From assembly GCA_934047225.1 (NCBI GenBank), contig OW203989.1:12685977-12749976 (forward strand): 64,000 bases of DNA. The letters run 5' to 3'. Shown here piece by piece: positions 9,965 through 22,215 of this stretch. A program made the position numbers and the translations under genes. Positions within the stretch are counted from its first letter, which is position 1. Each line of letters opens with the position of its first letter. Source of the stretch: Ypsolopha sequella. Its lineage: Eukaryota; Arthropoda; Insecta; Lepidoptera; Ypsolophidae. The notes beneath the pieces were generated by a model. That model worked only from the letters and a program-made list of their open reading frames with translations. It was not told where the DNA came from and searched no databases.

Positions 9965-11738
9965 ACTTGGGATAAATCGCCAAGCATTTAAAATATAGAA
10001 ATTTATTTTGAAATATTTACAGTGCATGGCAAAATTATTAGATCGTAGATAATCCTGTCGGTACATGTTCAGGTTCTGTTACGCAAAATGAAAACAATGA
10101 AACTCTTTTAGGATTAATTTGTTATCCCTATGTTTGTCTGTCTGTCCGTTTGTCTAGACAATTTTTACTGGGTAAAATTAATAAATACCAATATAAACGG
10201 CCCTCTATAGAGCTGTAAAAACATACTTTTGACGTTTTTATTTATATTTCGTTTTAGGTTTTTACGTTTTTCATATAAATTTTCTCACTATGAAAATGTA
10301 GGGATGAACACTTGTGATAATATTTTGCATTTAAAAGTCAACACAGAAAGGAATTGTTGAACAAATAATGTAAAAAATATGAAAACCATGTTGTTCTATT
10401 CTAAAGGGATTAATTATCTACTGTTCAATGTGGCGATAGCTTTGTTTATTTTTTTCCTTGAATTATTTTTTACTAAGATAACAAATAGTTTAATACAAGG
10501 TTTTACTTAAGAGGTCCCTTTACCCCTGTATTTTTCTTAAAATTCATACAATAGGTATAAACCGAATGTGAAGTCTACAGCTTATTTTCTTCATATCTTT
10601 TTTCATGAGTATATTCTAGTGACATCTAACTACGTCTCTATACAGCCCAAAAAGCAAAATTTGATAAAACACCATCATAATAGCTGTCAGGATATCGTCA
10701 ATATTGCCTCGTTTTACGCAAAGTTTAACAAGTTTGTATATTTTTATCTATACTGGAAATAAAAAAGAGAGAAATACAGGCGTCGTTCATGTTAAGATGA
10801 CTAATTTACACACTTTGCTAAGTATAAACAATTACCGTTTCATGGAAAACTGTTTTGACCTGAAACCATTTCACAAATTCAATTAACTTATTTTGAATAT
10901 CTTGTCATCTTGCACTTCTTGATGAGAAATACAATTTCAATAAGTAAAAATACAACTTTTAGTTAAGAAAACTTATAGTTAAAAGTCTGCTGTATGCATT
11001 AACATATTTTTAATTATATTACAATAGTAATAAAATAATTGGCTTATCCGTCGTCGTGATACCAGCCGTAAATTTCTTAAATAATCTGATATCACGCTTA
11101 TGGAAAACCCAATTATTTTGAAGATACCATAATATCATTAAAATATGTTTATGCATATAGCAAACTTATAACAATAAATTGTCTTAGCTAATAGTTGTAC
11201 TTTACCGTTATAATTATTTTTTAATATTTTGTTACAAATTCGGAGAAATAGCCCTTAAGGAAAACCTTGTATGAAAATATTTGTTATCTTTGTAACAAAG
11301 AAAAAAAAAATAAACAAAACTATCGCCTCATTGAACAAACAGTAAATTATTAATCCCTTTAGAATAGAAAGATATGGTTTTATATTTTTTACATTATTTG
11401 TTCTACAGTTCCTTTCTGTGCTTTCTTTCAAATGCAAAATATTATGTGAAGTGTTGATCTCTATATTTTCATAAGGAGAAAATTTGTATGAAAATGTTAA
11501 ACAAAAGGCCATAAAAACGTTATAATATGTATATTTTACAGGGCTGTAAATATTAGCATTTATTGATTTTACCCAGAAAACTTGCCTAGACAAACGGACA
11601 AACAGACAAACATAGGGACAACAAATTAATCCTAAAAGAGTTTTGTTTTTTCATTTTGCGTAAAGGGACCTGAACATTTCAAACTATGATACAAATAAAT
11701 TTCTATATTTTAAACACTTGGCGATTTATCCCAAGGGT
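9965..11738. repeat. Large imperfect inverted repeat (foldback)
   Basis: The left arm, about 9965-10512, is matched in reverse complement by about 11251-11738, with a spacer of roughly 740 bp. Shared landmarks are GGGATAAATCGCCAAG at the outer ends, TTGTCTGTCTGTCC/GTTTGTCTAGACAA inside, and ACAAGGTTTT near the inner ends. The arms differ by many substitutions and indels. It may be two copies of one dispersed repeat in opposite orientation, or an old foldback transposon. The 112-codon minus frame at 11255-11593 lies inside the right arm and shows no known domain. Confidence 0.7.
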
Positions 11739-13333
11739 AAACAGGTGTCCCAAAAGTCAACGCTTTCCCTTGGAAGGCTGGTAGGCCAGCTCATGACTGA
11801 CCAGAATATCAAATTATGACCTCAGCAAAAAGTAGATAGTCTTCGAATTGATGGTACTTTTATAAATTTGAATAGATTTTTGAGAGTCAAAGCTAACCAG
11901 TTCTAAATTCTAAGAATAAAATTTTTGTTGCGCAACTCTGAATAGTCATGAGATTGATAAAGTCAAAAATAAACCTTGAAATGCTGTTACATCAGGAAGA
12001 AAAATAAAAACCCAATTTATGAGCAATTTTTTGTAATTAGGTTAGTTCGATACCACACCCTGAAAAAAAATGTCCTATGTTAGTTTTGCAAATTGTCTTA
12101 AATAACGGCTCATCAAATATTGTTTTTCAAATGATCTGGCAATTTCTGTGTATTACTTTTAAAAGAAAAGTTATTGCTATTTTACTACCAAAGGAGCTGC
12201 GTATTTTTTTAAATAATTAGAATTTAGAATGAAAGAGTGGCGGGCAGTAAAAATATTTGACGTTCATTAGAAATGCCATTTAACACGCGTTAGAGTGAGA
12301 TAAATAGTGACGCTATTTAAAATGAGTTGGAATGAGATAGTAACGCAGTTAAACTTGGTTGAATGAGAGAGGCATAATTGATATAGGCTACAGTGAGATA
12401 GATAGTGACGTGGTGCATTCCTTCTGAGAATATTTGTTAGTTTCCACTTTTTGTAATAACAACTTTAGTAAAAATTTTTTGCAAAGAAATTTTTGGTCCA
12501 ATTTATTTTCCCGCAAGTGTAAAACCAGCTCAACGGGCGAAAAATATTTAAAGAATGGGTAATGGTGACAATTAACCGTTACAATATTATTATGTATCTC
12601 TAAAGGAGTGTCTGAAATGTTCCGAGGGTCAACTGATAAATCAAACACTCAATAAACCACTTTTAGCCGACCATAATAAATTTACGTCCCGACGTGATAG
12701 CAAGTAGGATCAATGCCGTGTGACGATGATCGAAATACACAAATAAATTAGATAAAATAAAATACGTATTACTTTTGACCCTGCCTCGTCCACTCTATTC
12801 GTATTTTTGCTATGGTGACGCGAGCTTAGAGACCGGGACGAATTTCCCCCCGCGCGCTATCGTAAAATAGAATAAGCCACGCCCGGAACTGGTTTTTGTT
12901 TTGGCTATGTCATACTCTTAATGTCAAAATTTTGGATACCTCTCGTTTGATTTTCAAAAAGTTATTGATGTCATTTTACCGATTAGGTAACGTACTTTCG
13001 ATATCAGGTTAAATTTTTTTGATATCTGTAATAGTTACGGAATAATCGCCTGGTCACACTTAACGATTACACCCTGTATTACATCCCTTTATTAAATTTG
13101 TAAAGTTCAAGGTAAGATTTTTCTTTGTTTGGTCTTGTTTAATTATGGCACAAAAGGAATTCATTCGTTTAATAAATTAAAAATGAATTAGTACGTTGCC
13201 AGTCAAAATAAATTGAACATTATACTTTGATCCTGAAGTCTAAAAACGTATATTTCAAACCTACCTTTTTGAAAAGTGTTGGAGAAAAAAAGCGATGAAT
13301 TGCCAATTTTACCGAGATTAATTCAGACATTAC
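11739..13333. other. Intergenic, with degenerate short tandem repeats
   Basis: About 12283-12412 holds imperfect repeats around AGTGAGATAgATAGTGACG and AATGAGATAGTAACGC, spaced about 40-70 bp. The rest shows no gene. GTGTCCCAAAAGTCAACG near 11750 resembles the terminal repeat of a mariner-type element, but I found no partner end. Confidence 0.4.
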
Positions 13334-13457
13334 CGTTTTTGCTCCGTTGAACTTCTTTTGTTCTTTCTTTGCTTTGAGATCCTGAAGACGTCTCGCCTCC
13401 TTTAATTGTTCTACCTGTGATTGAATGGTATTGAATTTAATTATTTTTCTCGTTTCC
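13334..13457 (-). CDS. Possible coiled-coil exon on the PDZ gene strand
   Basis: On the minus strand an open frame reads KPEQETRKIIKFN, then SQVEQLKEARRLQDLKAKK, and ends at ACG followed by a GTAATG donor (13333-13328). The charged, Leu-spaced pattern suggests a short helical or coiled-coil segment. The acceptor is uncertain: CAG ends at about 13458 or, less likely, inside the frame at about 13412. It lies about 0.8 kb downstream of the PDZ exon on the same strand, so it could be a later exon. The PDZ exon ends in phase 2 and this frame starts in phase 0, so another exon would have to lie between them. Weakly supported. Confidence 0.35.
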
Positions 13458-13573
13458 TGCTCAGGTTTTCGATATCAGTATTGTAAGTACGTTTTGATAA
13501 AAATTTTGCTAGACACTAGATAGAAGTTTATAAGCGTTACTTGTTCTTGGAAATTCGTCATTATAGAAAAATC

Positions 13574-13761
13574 AATTATTGAGGATAATTCATGATTTAT
13601 ATAAAAGCGGTTCACCTCAAAACTTGTTATGATCGGGAAAGCCAACCAGTTTCGCAGATTAAGACTGCCTTCACTCGCCCTAATGAAGGCAGTCTAAATC
13701 TGCTGAAACTGGTCGGCTTTCCTGATCATAACACGTATTGTAGTGAGCCGTTTTTACATAA
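13574..13761. mobile_element. Miniature PLE derivative: two inverted linkers with target duplication
   Basis: Two copies of the 100-bp PLE linker lie in inverted orientation around a centre near 13680 and no coding sequence remains. The insert is flanked by the 14-base direct repeat ATTATAGAAAAATC at 13560-13573 and 13762-13775, which reads as a target-site duplication. The linkers differ from those of the main cluster by several substitutions, so this is an older insertion. The plus-strand half keeps the hammerhead-like motif at 13677-13717, with core CTAATGA. Confidence 0.8.
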
Positions 13762-13861
13762 ATTATAGAAAAATCGTTATAATTACTTTAATATTTTTTA
13801 TGAACTTGTGTTAAAATAACAAAATATATGAGACTTTGCATTGTAAAGTTATTTTACTTTG

Positions 13862-13884
13862 TATATATATATATATATATATAT
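13862..13884. repeat. (TA)n microsatellite
   Basis: A run of about eleven TA units. Confidence 0.9.
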
Positions 13885-14263
13885 CCTTATAAGTTTTGTT
13901 TTGTTAATATAGTATCATACGTACTTGTTCGTCTTCATAAACAAAGTAAGAAGTTTCTTCAACGTCAGGGCTGTAAATAATAAGAGAAGAGAATGTAATA
14001 AATAAACACTTTAAAACTCTAAAATACTGTCTTATTAATACTGTCTAAAAATTACATGAAAAAAGCTCATGCCTTCCCCCTATCCTACCTTTCCGCTATA
14101 TCCAGTATTGGCTGTAGGGTGAACACTCGGCTGATTATAATCACCTTCCTCTCCAATCCATTGAGAGCATATCTTCCCCCCCCATATATAAATACCGTAC
14201 CCTTAGTGTGCCGGCTGCTAGTAGGTTACTGTCACTGTCACTGTTAACAAGTTATCAACTTAC

Positions 14264-14415
14264 GCCGTCACGGCCAAGTTGATCTGAATTCCAGACTCAA
14301 GAATCATGTCATGAGCTTTTTCTAAGGTCAGAGTAGATGTGTCAATGTCATTGATCCTCCTCAAAATGTCACCAGCCTTGATCCCAGCTCGCTCAGCTCT
14401 ACTATCTTCTTTAAC
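14264..14415 (-). CDS. PDZ-domain protein, second PDZ exon
   Basis: A minus-strand exon of 152 nt with an acceptor TTTTATTTTAAG ending at 14416 and a GTAAGT donor at 14263-14258. It encodes the second half of a PDZ domain: VKEDSRAERAGIKAGDILRRIN, with the typical AG(I)xxGDxIxxIN pattern, followed by the helix LEKAHDMI and the last strand INLAVTA. The exon starts in phase 0 and joins in frame to the exon at 17518-17685, which holds the first half. PDZ domains bind C-terminal peptides and organise membrane or cytoskeletal complexes. It ends in phase 2, so at least one more exon follows at lower coordinates. I do not know which gene this is. Confidence 0.8.
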
Positions 14416-14624
14416 CTTAAAATAAAAGTAAACAAACTGGTCGTAAAGGTTATATTCTCCCTCAAGCAAGATATATAGTATAAAAGCGAATATATATTAT
14501 TATATAATAGCGAAATTAGGAAGTGTGTCGTATGTAGTGACACTGGCGTGAATGGAAGTAAGTTTTTTGCAAAATATGCTGGCCACAACGGTAAGTTTAA
14601 AAAAAAACTACTATCTTCTGGTGG

Positions 14625-14895
14625 AGAGAGTGGTACCCGTGGGTGGCCCTCCTACCTTGCCCCTAACCCACCCTTCAAAGGTTGTGGCTAAATTCCAAGT
14701 AAATCCCCACCCACTTTTCACTGACAATTATTACGCTCCACACATGATAGGTGGTGAGCCCTATCGCTCTGTTTCGACCAACAGCTTAACATGCCTTCCG
14801 AAGCACGCATATCCAACACAAATTATTTTGCACCGCAAAGATTGACCTCTGGGTAAGCAGGTAAACACACGGCCACAGAGGCAGTCAACTTGGAC
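14625..14895 (-). mobile_element. Degenerate tRNA-headed SINE
   Basis: On the minus strand the segment begins with GCCTCTGTGGCC, the same head as the repeats at 20575-20670 and 39339, and further in holds GGGCTCACCACC(t/c)ATCATGT, which recurs near 39591. It lies just upstream of the PDZ exon, inside the same intron. No coding capacity. Confidence 0.55.
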
Positions 14896-17517
14896 GGACT
14901 AACCTAAAGTAATTTTGCTTTATTTGTAGTTGAATTTAACCTCAAATTCTAGCGAATAACTTCAAGAAAACTTTGATGTAGTCCTATCCTTTGAACGTTT
15001 GTGATTCCGGGACACAAGGTGGCTTCAGAAATATCCACTTATATAATTTACGGTTGTGTCTCCGATACAACCCACTTCTCTTTTTGACAGCGTATTTGGT
15101 ACGCTGACGTAAGAATACTACCAGGTATTTCACATTCAAGCAATTTCCAAGGGTGATGAATGATTTGGATTCCATCATTGCATTTTCACCACTGGAATTA
15201 GACAACGTCAAATCCAACGGCATCCAATGGTAAAAGTTCATTTTTATGTTTATTCTACTGTTTATTTTTTTATTTTATTCTACTATTTATATAAAATCAA
15301 ACTTTGGACAATCGAAAAAATTGTCAAATAGGCTTTAAACAAATGTTACTTGTTAATGTTGCCGTTTTTTTTCCATTGATAGATCCAAGCCACGATCTGG
15401 ACAGCTGTTTATTGTTTTAGCGATAAATTAAAAAACAGCGAGCGTTTAGACAGTGACAAACCCGTTTGTAAAATGTCGAATTGCCTGCCAAATAGATACC
15501 GTAATTAATAAATTAGAGATGAGATGAAGGATTGACGTATAAAACGTGTATTTTATGTACCTATTTTACAAAATAAACAATCTGAATTTAAATTGGTTTC
15601 TATTAAACAGAATCCCGAAAAATATTTCTTTGAAACAAGGTGGATAATGCTTTTAAATCACAATCTACATTTTTATCGTAAATATAAGGATCGTTACTAT
15701 CATAATATCATAATATCTATATATTTATCAATCTTCCAGTAAAAAAAAAGTAAGCCAATAAATACCCACGCTATTCTGAAAGGATAGATTGAGAAAGAGC
15801 TGCGACAGTCTTTTGTGAAACAAATCACTCGCAGACAAGAGAGGAGCTCGCAGGAAATTGTCGTAAAATTAGATCGAAGTATTTCTTTGCGTAGCTTTAT
15901 AGCACTGTTCAGTGCTAGATTCTTGTAAGATAATACTCTTTTAGTTTTTAGATGCACAAGCATGTCATTTTTAACAATGGTTTACTTGGTAAAAAACATA
16001 TAGCAATAAACAAAAAAAATGTGAAATAATTACGTGTGACATAAGACCGCCATTAAAACTTTAAAATTAACTAAGAATAATTTTCATCTTCTACTACTAT
16101 TGTTGTTATCGCATATCATATAAAATAGGTTCGTACCTACTTAGCTTAGCGTATTTCAGCCATAGCATCGAAAATAATATTTTACCGGACAGCTTGTCAA
16201 AGAGATTGTCATTTGGCTCCGAATCAAGTGGACGAAGAATCTATAGTCATAAATATTTCATCTTATTGACGGGAATCGTCAATGAATCGAATAGATGAGG
16301 GATGAGTAAGAGTACGAGGTGATGCCCTCTTTATTTGTGACTGAAGTGTGCTTAGCTCAGTTATTTATGTTGAATATTTACAAAGTAAAACGCTTTTTTT
16401 TACAATTTATCACTAGTCCGATTGGTATTGCCATTAATTTTTAAAAGTAAAATTGCAACAGATTGTGACACATATTATGTATCGAGAATACATAAGAATA
16501 TACCTAGTGGAAATAGAGAGCTATCTTTAAATAAAACCATATACTTTATTCACCACTCTAAACAATTTTCTCAAAGAAACATAGCTGAGCAAATAAAAAA
16601 AAACATTTTCCTTTGCAACATTAGTCGTGAGTTCTTAAAATTAGTATGGAAAAGAGATTTTATACCTCATTAGCTCGGAAAGGTTCTATTTATCATTCGA
16701 AATCTGCATTATTTCCGCTAACGTGGAAAAGGGTTTTAAAATTCAAACTTTTCTCTTCAAAACAGGTTTCTATACCACCAGCCCTCTGAAATGCATTAAT
16801 ACCACTAACCTTTAATAATACAAGTATATTAGACTAGCTATTGACGACCTGATAATAAAGCAATTTGATTATCGCCATTTTAGCGCTGATCGCTGTAGTG
16901 AGTGTACCCGGAACTTATGAAAAATATGAGAAAATGAAATTATCTACGAGTATTATAAAAGTGTCGATTTTAGTTCCCAGTACGTTTGGTGAGGGTGTTT
17001 TGAATCGGCACAAAAATAACAGTCATTTTGGATGGCACAACATGCCTAGCGTATTTTTATTACTACATGTCAGTGTCTTGCACCTAGCATTTTCCTCGCT
17101 GCAGTTATTTTGCGTCTCATACCTTTGAAGCCTTTGCTATTCTCGGGATTCTATTTTTACAATTGCAAATTCTATGTTACAATCCTAGAATCCTTAGCTT
17201 CCTCTACAAGATCGCGCCAAATAACAACTTTGCAAAACAAATAACTATTTATATTCTTATTTTCGTGGGTATGTTTCTTTAAGAATTTATTCAAGTATTA
17301 ACCAGTACATTTACACTCTGTAAAACTAATTGACTTATTGAATTGAATTGCCAGAACCATAAACATAAAAATATTATAAGGGTTTATAATCGTCTCGAGT
17401 ATAAATCAGCAGAATATACGATTGCCCTTACAGTTTACCATTATTCATGACCGAAAATATTTTTCTGCCGTGTCCACTTATACGAGATTTTTGGTCAATG
17501 TAAACATTTCTACGTAC
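14896..17517. other. Intron of the PDZ gene, no further exon seen
   Basis: AT-rich sequence between the two PDZ exons. An 85-codon minus frame at 14984-15241 and an 87-codon plus frame at 16865-17128 have no motif I recognise. No other element with clear ends. Confidence 0.45.
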
Positions 17518-17685
17518 AAAAGTGACCCTCAGCGGAGTTTTGTAGAAGGCGCCACCAGCCAGATGGAACCCCCAGATGGTGTCATCGAAGTTAACCCTCT
17601 CGTGCACTCCTTCATTCCTGGACTCCCACGAGGGTCTAGACTGTGCTCTACGAATTTCATCCTCTAAAGCCTTAGAGAGGTGTAA
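17518..17685 (-). CDS. PDZ-domain protein, first PDZ exon
   Basis: A minus-strand exon of 168 nt (56 codons), acceptor TGTTTTCCAG ending at 17686, donor GTACGT at 17517-17512. It encodes a polar lead (LSKALEDEIRRAQSRPSW) and then the start of a PDZ domain, IWGFHLAGGAFYKTPLRVTF. The WGF carboxylate-binding loop and GG turn resemble the PDLIM/Zasp/Enigma type of PDZ domain. Both ends are phase 0 and the next exon continues directly with VKEDSRAERAG. Earlier exons, including the start codon, should lie at higher coordinates on this strand but I could not find them. Higher GC than the flanking DNA supports a coding role. Confidence 0.8.
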
Positions 17686-19099
17686 CTGGAAAACAAACGT
17701 TGATGTAATAAAAGATAATGTTATTTTGTGATATTGTATCCCTGAGAAAATGTAAGTGGTGTATTTCCAAAACTCGCACGCCCTCGTTTCACAGACGAGT
17801 TTTAACACGTCCTAACGTGGTAATGGCTGAGGCTATTGACGCTAGAACAAATGCAAAAATGATTTTACTTTTCAACGTAAATCAAGCGATGGATATAACT
17901 TTAGATTGACTGTCGGTAACCTACCGGAGTTACTAACAAATGTTAATAAATCAGCACTCGTTGTACAGTACTTAAGGGGCAGGTAGTCACCAACGACCTT
18001 GAGTGGGCCTGTGTCGGTACAAATATCGACAGAAACCATATTGCAATAACGTTTATATCAGCGCGCACCGCATTACGATGTCTCTGGGTCTCCGGATATC
18101 GCAAATTAGGAGAAAATAAGACTTTTCACATGGACATCGCGTCAGAAAAAAAATTAATTAATATTTTTTCTAAATAATATTTCTTCGTATTTTAGTGCAA
18201 GAATTTTATTTAATTTTAGTCAAAAAGCAGCTTGAATTTGAATAATATTTTAATGCTGTTTCTTATATGCTGATAATTATTTCCTAAAATAAGCTTTTCT
18301 TTATTGTCTAAATAACAATATTTATTTTTTTCATAATTTTTAAACATACCGTTTAAGAGAAATAACTTTATCGATAATGTAATTTTCGGAAGACGCTGGG
18401 AAGAGGCGCCGTAATCGCGCGCGAGAAGCGTGACAGGATGTTTTAGCATTTTAACAGTATAATAATAATAATAATTAGTATTTTTTACCAACTAACCTTT
18501 GGCAACGAGGAAATTGTTGAGGGTAGTGCCATACTTTTTAAAAGGGATAATCATGAAAATAGTACTTAAATATTAAATAACTAGACTACAGTATGTCACG
18601 CTCCTTACACCTATGATTTAACTAAGTCCCTTCGCGTGCTATTAAACACTTGCTACGAAGCGAGGTGTGATTATAATTATAATCATCACAATAATATTAT
18701 TAAAAGCTTTCTTTTCTTTCAAAAGAGTTAAGAAAAGTTACAAGATGATCGTAATAATTAACTCATGAAGCTGCTTCATTTATGTAAAATCACATAAATG
18801 AAGAAATTACTTGTTAATTTAAAATACAAATGTTTATAGGTTAAACATTATTCAAACAACTTACATTTTTAATTTTATCATCCATAATAAACAAGTGTAA
18901 GAGGAGATTAATGTTCTGAACTGTGAATAATTCTATATCTTTGCGAAATGTTCACTTTGGTTTTCACTTGAAAAACACTATCTATGCTGACGAACTTATT
19001 AATAATGCAGTGCCATCAGATTGATGCCGATGAATCAAAGGGCAGCTCCACCCTTTAAACATTAACGTTGCCTAATTGGCCGTTATTAATAAATCACTT
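17686..19099. other. Non-coding, fragments of dispersed repeats
   Basis: The stretch near 18020-18050 (AATATCGACAGAAACCATATTGCAATAACGTTT) has a relative near 23392-23424. Upstream exons of the PDZ gene should lie somewhere above 17685, but none is recognisable here. Confidence 0.35.
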
Positions 19100-19985
19100 C
19101 GTTCATCAACAGAACATAAAATATCAAAATGAAATTCTAAAAGAGAAGGGTTTCAAAAAGCTTTCACAAAAAACAGCTGCTAGTACAATTATTTGGTTTC
19201 CAGCATAAAAAGCAAATTCTTTTACAAATCCATTTTACGGTTTCGACAAAAATGGGAACATTGAAATCAACGTTTTGGTGTATGCCGTCCTACTACGACA
19301 AAAATATAGCTCATGTAAAGCTAGGCCAACAAGCTGATGTAATAAGCATATGGCCAGATGCCTCTACATCCAAGAAATATGTCTTTTTGTCAAAAAACAT
19401 CCCAATTTATTTAAAACAAGAGGTGAAATATCACAATACAAATGTAATCGCCATTTTAACAACTTATACTTACCTAAAGCTAAATTAACTATTTTTAGCA
19501 ATAATGTTATGTACATGTATATGTGTGTAAAAATCTATAATAAATTACCAAACCATTTTAAAATGTTGCCATATCCCTTGTTCCATAGAAAGCTTAAAGA
19601 TTTTTTACTAGATAAATGTTTTTGCATGGTCAAGGAATACCTAGGATACGAAATAAATATAAATATTATTTGATTATGACATTTATAATATAAAGAACAC
19701 TATAGACATTTTTTCATTGTAACTAGTTTGATATTCCTACGATTGTTTTGTTCCAACTTCAAGTTTTTTTTTACATATTATATATTGACATTTGTTCTTA
19801 TTTAATTGACATACATATTTTATAATTATAATCATTCTCAAATAGTTTTTTGTTAATGCATGATTTAAATATACAACCAAATATTTGTACGCCATGACAT
19901 GGTTGAATTTGTTGCGACTGTAATTATATGTAACATCCATTGTAAACCCGAATTCTCACAAATAAACGATTTACTTACTTACTTA
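19100..19985 (+). mobile_element. 3' end of a non-LTR retrotransposon
   Basis: The plus frame at 19350-19673 ends a reverse transcriptase polyprotein of the non-LTR type: FVKKHPNLFKTRGEI, then VKIYNKLPNHFK, and LPYPLFHRKLKDFLLDKCF before the stop. This tail is common to many insect non-LTR ORF2 proteins. About 300 bp of 3' untranslated sequence follows, with AATAAACG and a (TTAC)n-like end near 19960-19984, as expected for the 3' terminus. The upstream part is out of frame (a second frame covers 19252-19488) and the catalytic core is missing. Dead, 5'-truncated copy. Confidence 0.75.
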
Positions 19986-20394
19986 AAACTTTAAATGACC
20001 ATTTCACATTATGTAACTTGGTCAATCGCCTTGAAAAAATAGTATAGATAGAAGCCTATACAACTGATCTATTCATCTTACAAAAAACGCAAAAGAAGTT
20101 CACTCAATAGAAGTCACAACCTTTTTACCAACGAGCAATACGTCCCTATCGCCGCACTTCAGGCAGAAACTTCTTATTGTGCATTTTGGTTTTTAACACA
20201 AACACTATTAAGAGTTGTTTTAACTTCCCAACCGGTTTCGGAAATTAATCCATCTTTAGGGGAAAAAACATTATATTTAATAGTATTTAAGCTATCACTC
20301 TGGGATTTTTCATCAATACGGCAACACTCTTTCATGACAATATCCATGTAACTTTTTTTAAACATAATAGCAAAGGTCAAGGGACACGTTTACT

Positions 20395-20570
20395 AACAGT
20401 ATTTCGTCAAGTGACGTCACACCAAGATCAAATGAAAGTCACGGCTTTTTCATAAAAATATTCAACATCATGAGGTATTCTAAAATACGGATATTTGAAA
20501 TTAAATCTCGAAATGGTTTTGGAATTAACACACCTTAACATAATTTAATATAAGCGAGTGCATATCGAAG
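20395..20570 (+). repeat. Dispersed repeat family R1, partial copy
   Basis: Shares GTGACGTCAC, TTTTTCATAAAAATATTCA(t/a)CATCATGAGGT and TTAACACACCTTAACATAATTTAAT with copies at 25075-25420 (-) and 43450-43805 (+). No ORF; class unknown. Confidence 0.7.
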
Positions 20571-20574
20571 CGAG

Positions 20575-20670
20575 CAGACCGAACACAAATTATATGCCCC
20601 GGGGGATTGAACCCACGACCTTTAGGTTAGTAGACGAGCTTTACCACTCGGCCACAGAGGCGGTCAACTT
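20575..20670 (-). mobile_element. tRNA-derived SINE head
   Basis: On the minus strand: GCCTCTGTGGCCGAGTGGTA, with an A-box-like TGGCCGAGTGG, then GGTCGTGGGTTCAATCCCC as B box. The tRNA-like head is followed by TTTGTGTTCGGTCTGC, also found near 39390. It lacks the pairing expected of a working tRNA, so it is a SINE promoter region. Confidence 0.65.
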
Positions 20671-22026
20671 GAGAAAATATCTGAAATTTTGGTAAATCAT
20701 GGTAAAGTAACTACATAAATGAATCAGATATAAAATTTTACTGCAAAACTATTTTAGGACAAAGACCGTCGAAATACGAAACTTAATTTGTTTGGCGGAG
20801 CTATGGGTGATGACTACAACAAAAGGAAAACGTAAGACAATCAATAAGGTTTTATTCATTTATTACACTTAATGTACATGTCCATTTACAAGAAACATTA
20901 AAATAGGACATTAAAATTGTTCAAATAGTACAAAGGCGGCATTTAATTAGGGCTAATAGGCAACCCTTGTGAGAAAAAGAAGATGAGAAGAAGGGGAGCA
21001 TGTAGATATAAAATAAAGTAGACTAAAATTAATTAATTATGATTGATTACTAACGCTATATTAACGAATACATAAACTTGCAAAAAATATAATAATCTAA
21101 AAAAAGATATGCGTAAATACAAAATTTACACATGCTTTATGTGTAGATACACAAGTTTTTCTAGAGTAGAAGTAAGTCAATTAAAATCCTATTTCATCCT
21201 ACTCTAGCTAACTTTGAAGTCGATGTTTTTGTTAAACTTTATGAAAAAGTGCTAAGATAAGATAGATAATGAGATAAAATAATTTAGGGAAAGTTCTGGG
21301 TAATTATTCAGTTCAATATTACGCTCTTATTAAATCCTGTAAAATTTAGTAAGCAAATTATGTTTCAATGTCAAAGTTTAATAAATGTTCGATGACATGA
21401 TAAGGTTAAGTACAAGTACAAGTGTTTTTAATTCAAGATGATAAGGTTGCATAATTATCATCGCAAAAGACAGTTTTCTCCAGCTCAAGAAACCCTTGCA
21501 ATAATGGCTAATGTTGGAAACCTGCTTGATGAAAACATTGTTACTCTTATTACGTATTTTTAGTCGCATTGTTAAGAATTCCATTCATAAGAACCAGTTT
21601 AGAATTTAACAGGAAAAAACCGTATTATCAATGAACAAAACAGACAATATTAAATTATTCTGTTGAGTTGTCAGAATCGCCAAATCAGCCTTAGAAGACA
21701 AGATCGTGGTTTGACTCAGTTTTACGGGTTACGTAATACTTATCCAAATAAAAAGCTAACAAAAGTAATACAGAAACGCAATTTATTTTGAAACTTTTTT
21801 TTTGTTATTTAATTTCGGGTAATTTTCTACACTTTTTTTTTTGTGTATTTGCGATATCAATATTGTAGATTTATGAAAGACTAAAAAAACAGCTGATTAA
21901 AAAAAATACAAATTCTTTTCCACTACTTAAATGCAAAAAAATGCTGTATGTATTTGGTATATTATATATGCAAGGAACCATTCCAATTAAAAATATAATT
22001 CCATTTCTTTTTTCCATTTCGTATCA
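20671..22026. other. Intergenic, nothing recognised
   Basis: AT-rich, many homopolymer runs, no convincing gene or bounded element. Confidence 0.4.
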
Positions 22027-22215
22027 TAATACGTGTTATGATCGGGAAAGCCGACCAGTTTCAGCAGATTTAGACTGCCTTCATCTGGGCGGGTGAAGAC
22101 GTTTACGCGACGACGTTACGCCTCAACTGGTCGGCTTTCCCGATCATAACACGTATTGAGGTGAGCCGTTTTTATATAAATCATAAATTATCCTCAAGTT
22201 TTATTTAATTCTATA
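22027..22215. mobile_element. Second miniature PLE derivative (inverted ends)
   Basis: The left half is a minus-strand PLE end: part of the last codons of the ORF plus the linker. The right half is a plus-strand linker running on into the first codons of the next unit (ATAAATTATCCTCAAG, with the start ATG changed to ATA). They meet near 22124. The right half proves descent from a tandem arrangement, because it spans a unit junction. The sequence is closer to the main cluster than the copy at 13574 is. No clear target duplication. Confidence 0.75.

Noticed and set aside
14984..15241. 85-codon minus frame between the PDZ exons
   Set aside because: No splice signals that fit the PDZ exon phases and no recognisable domain.
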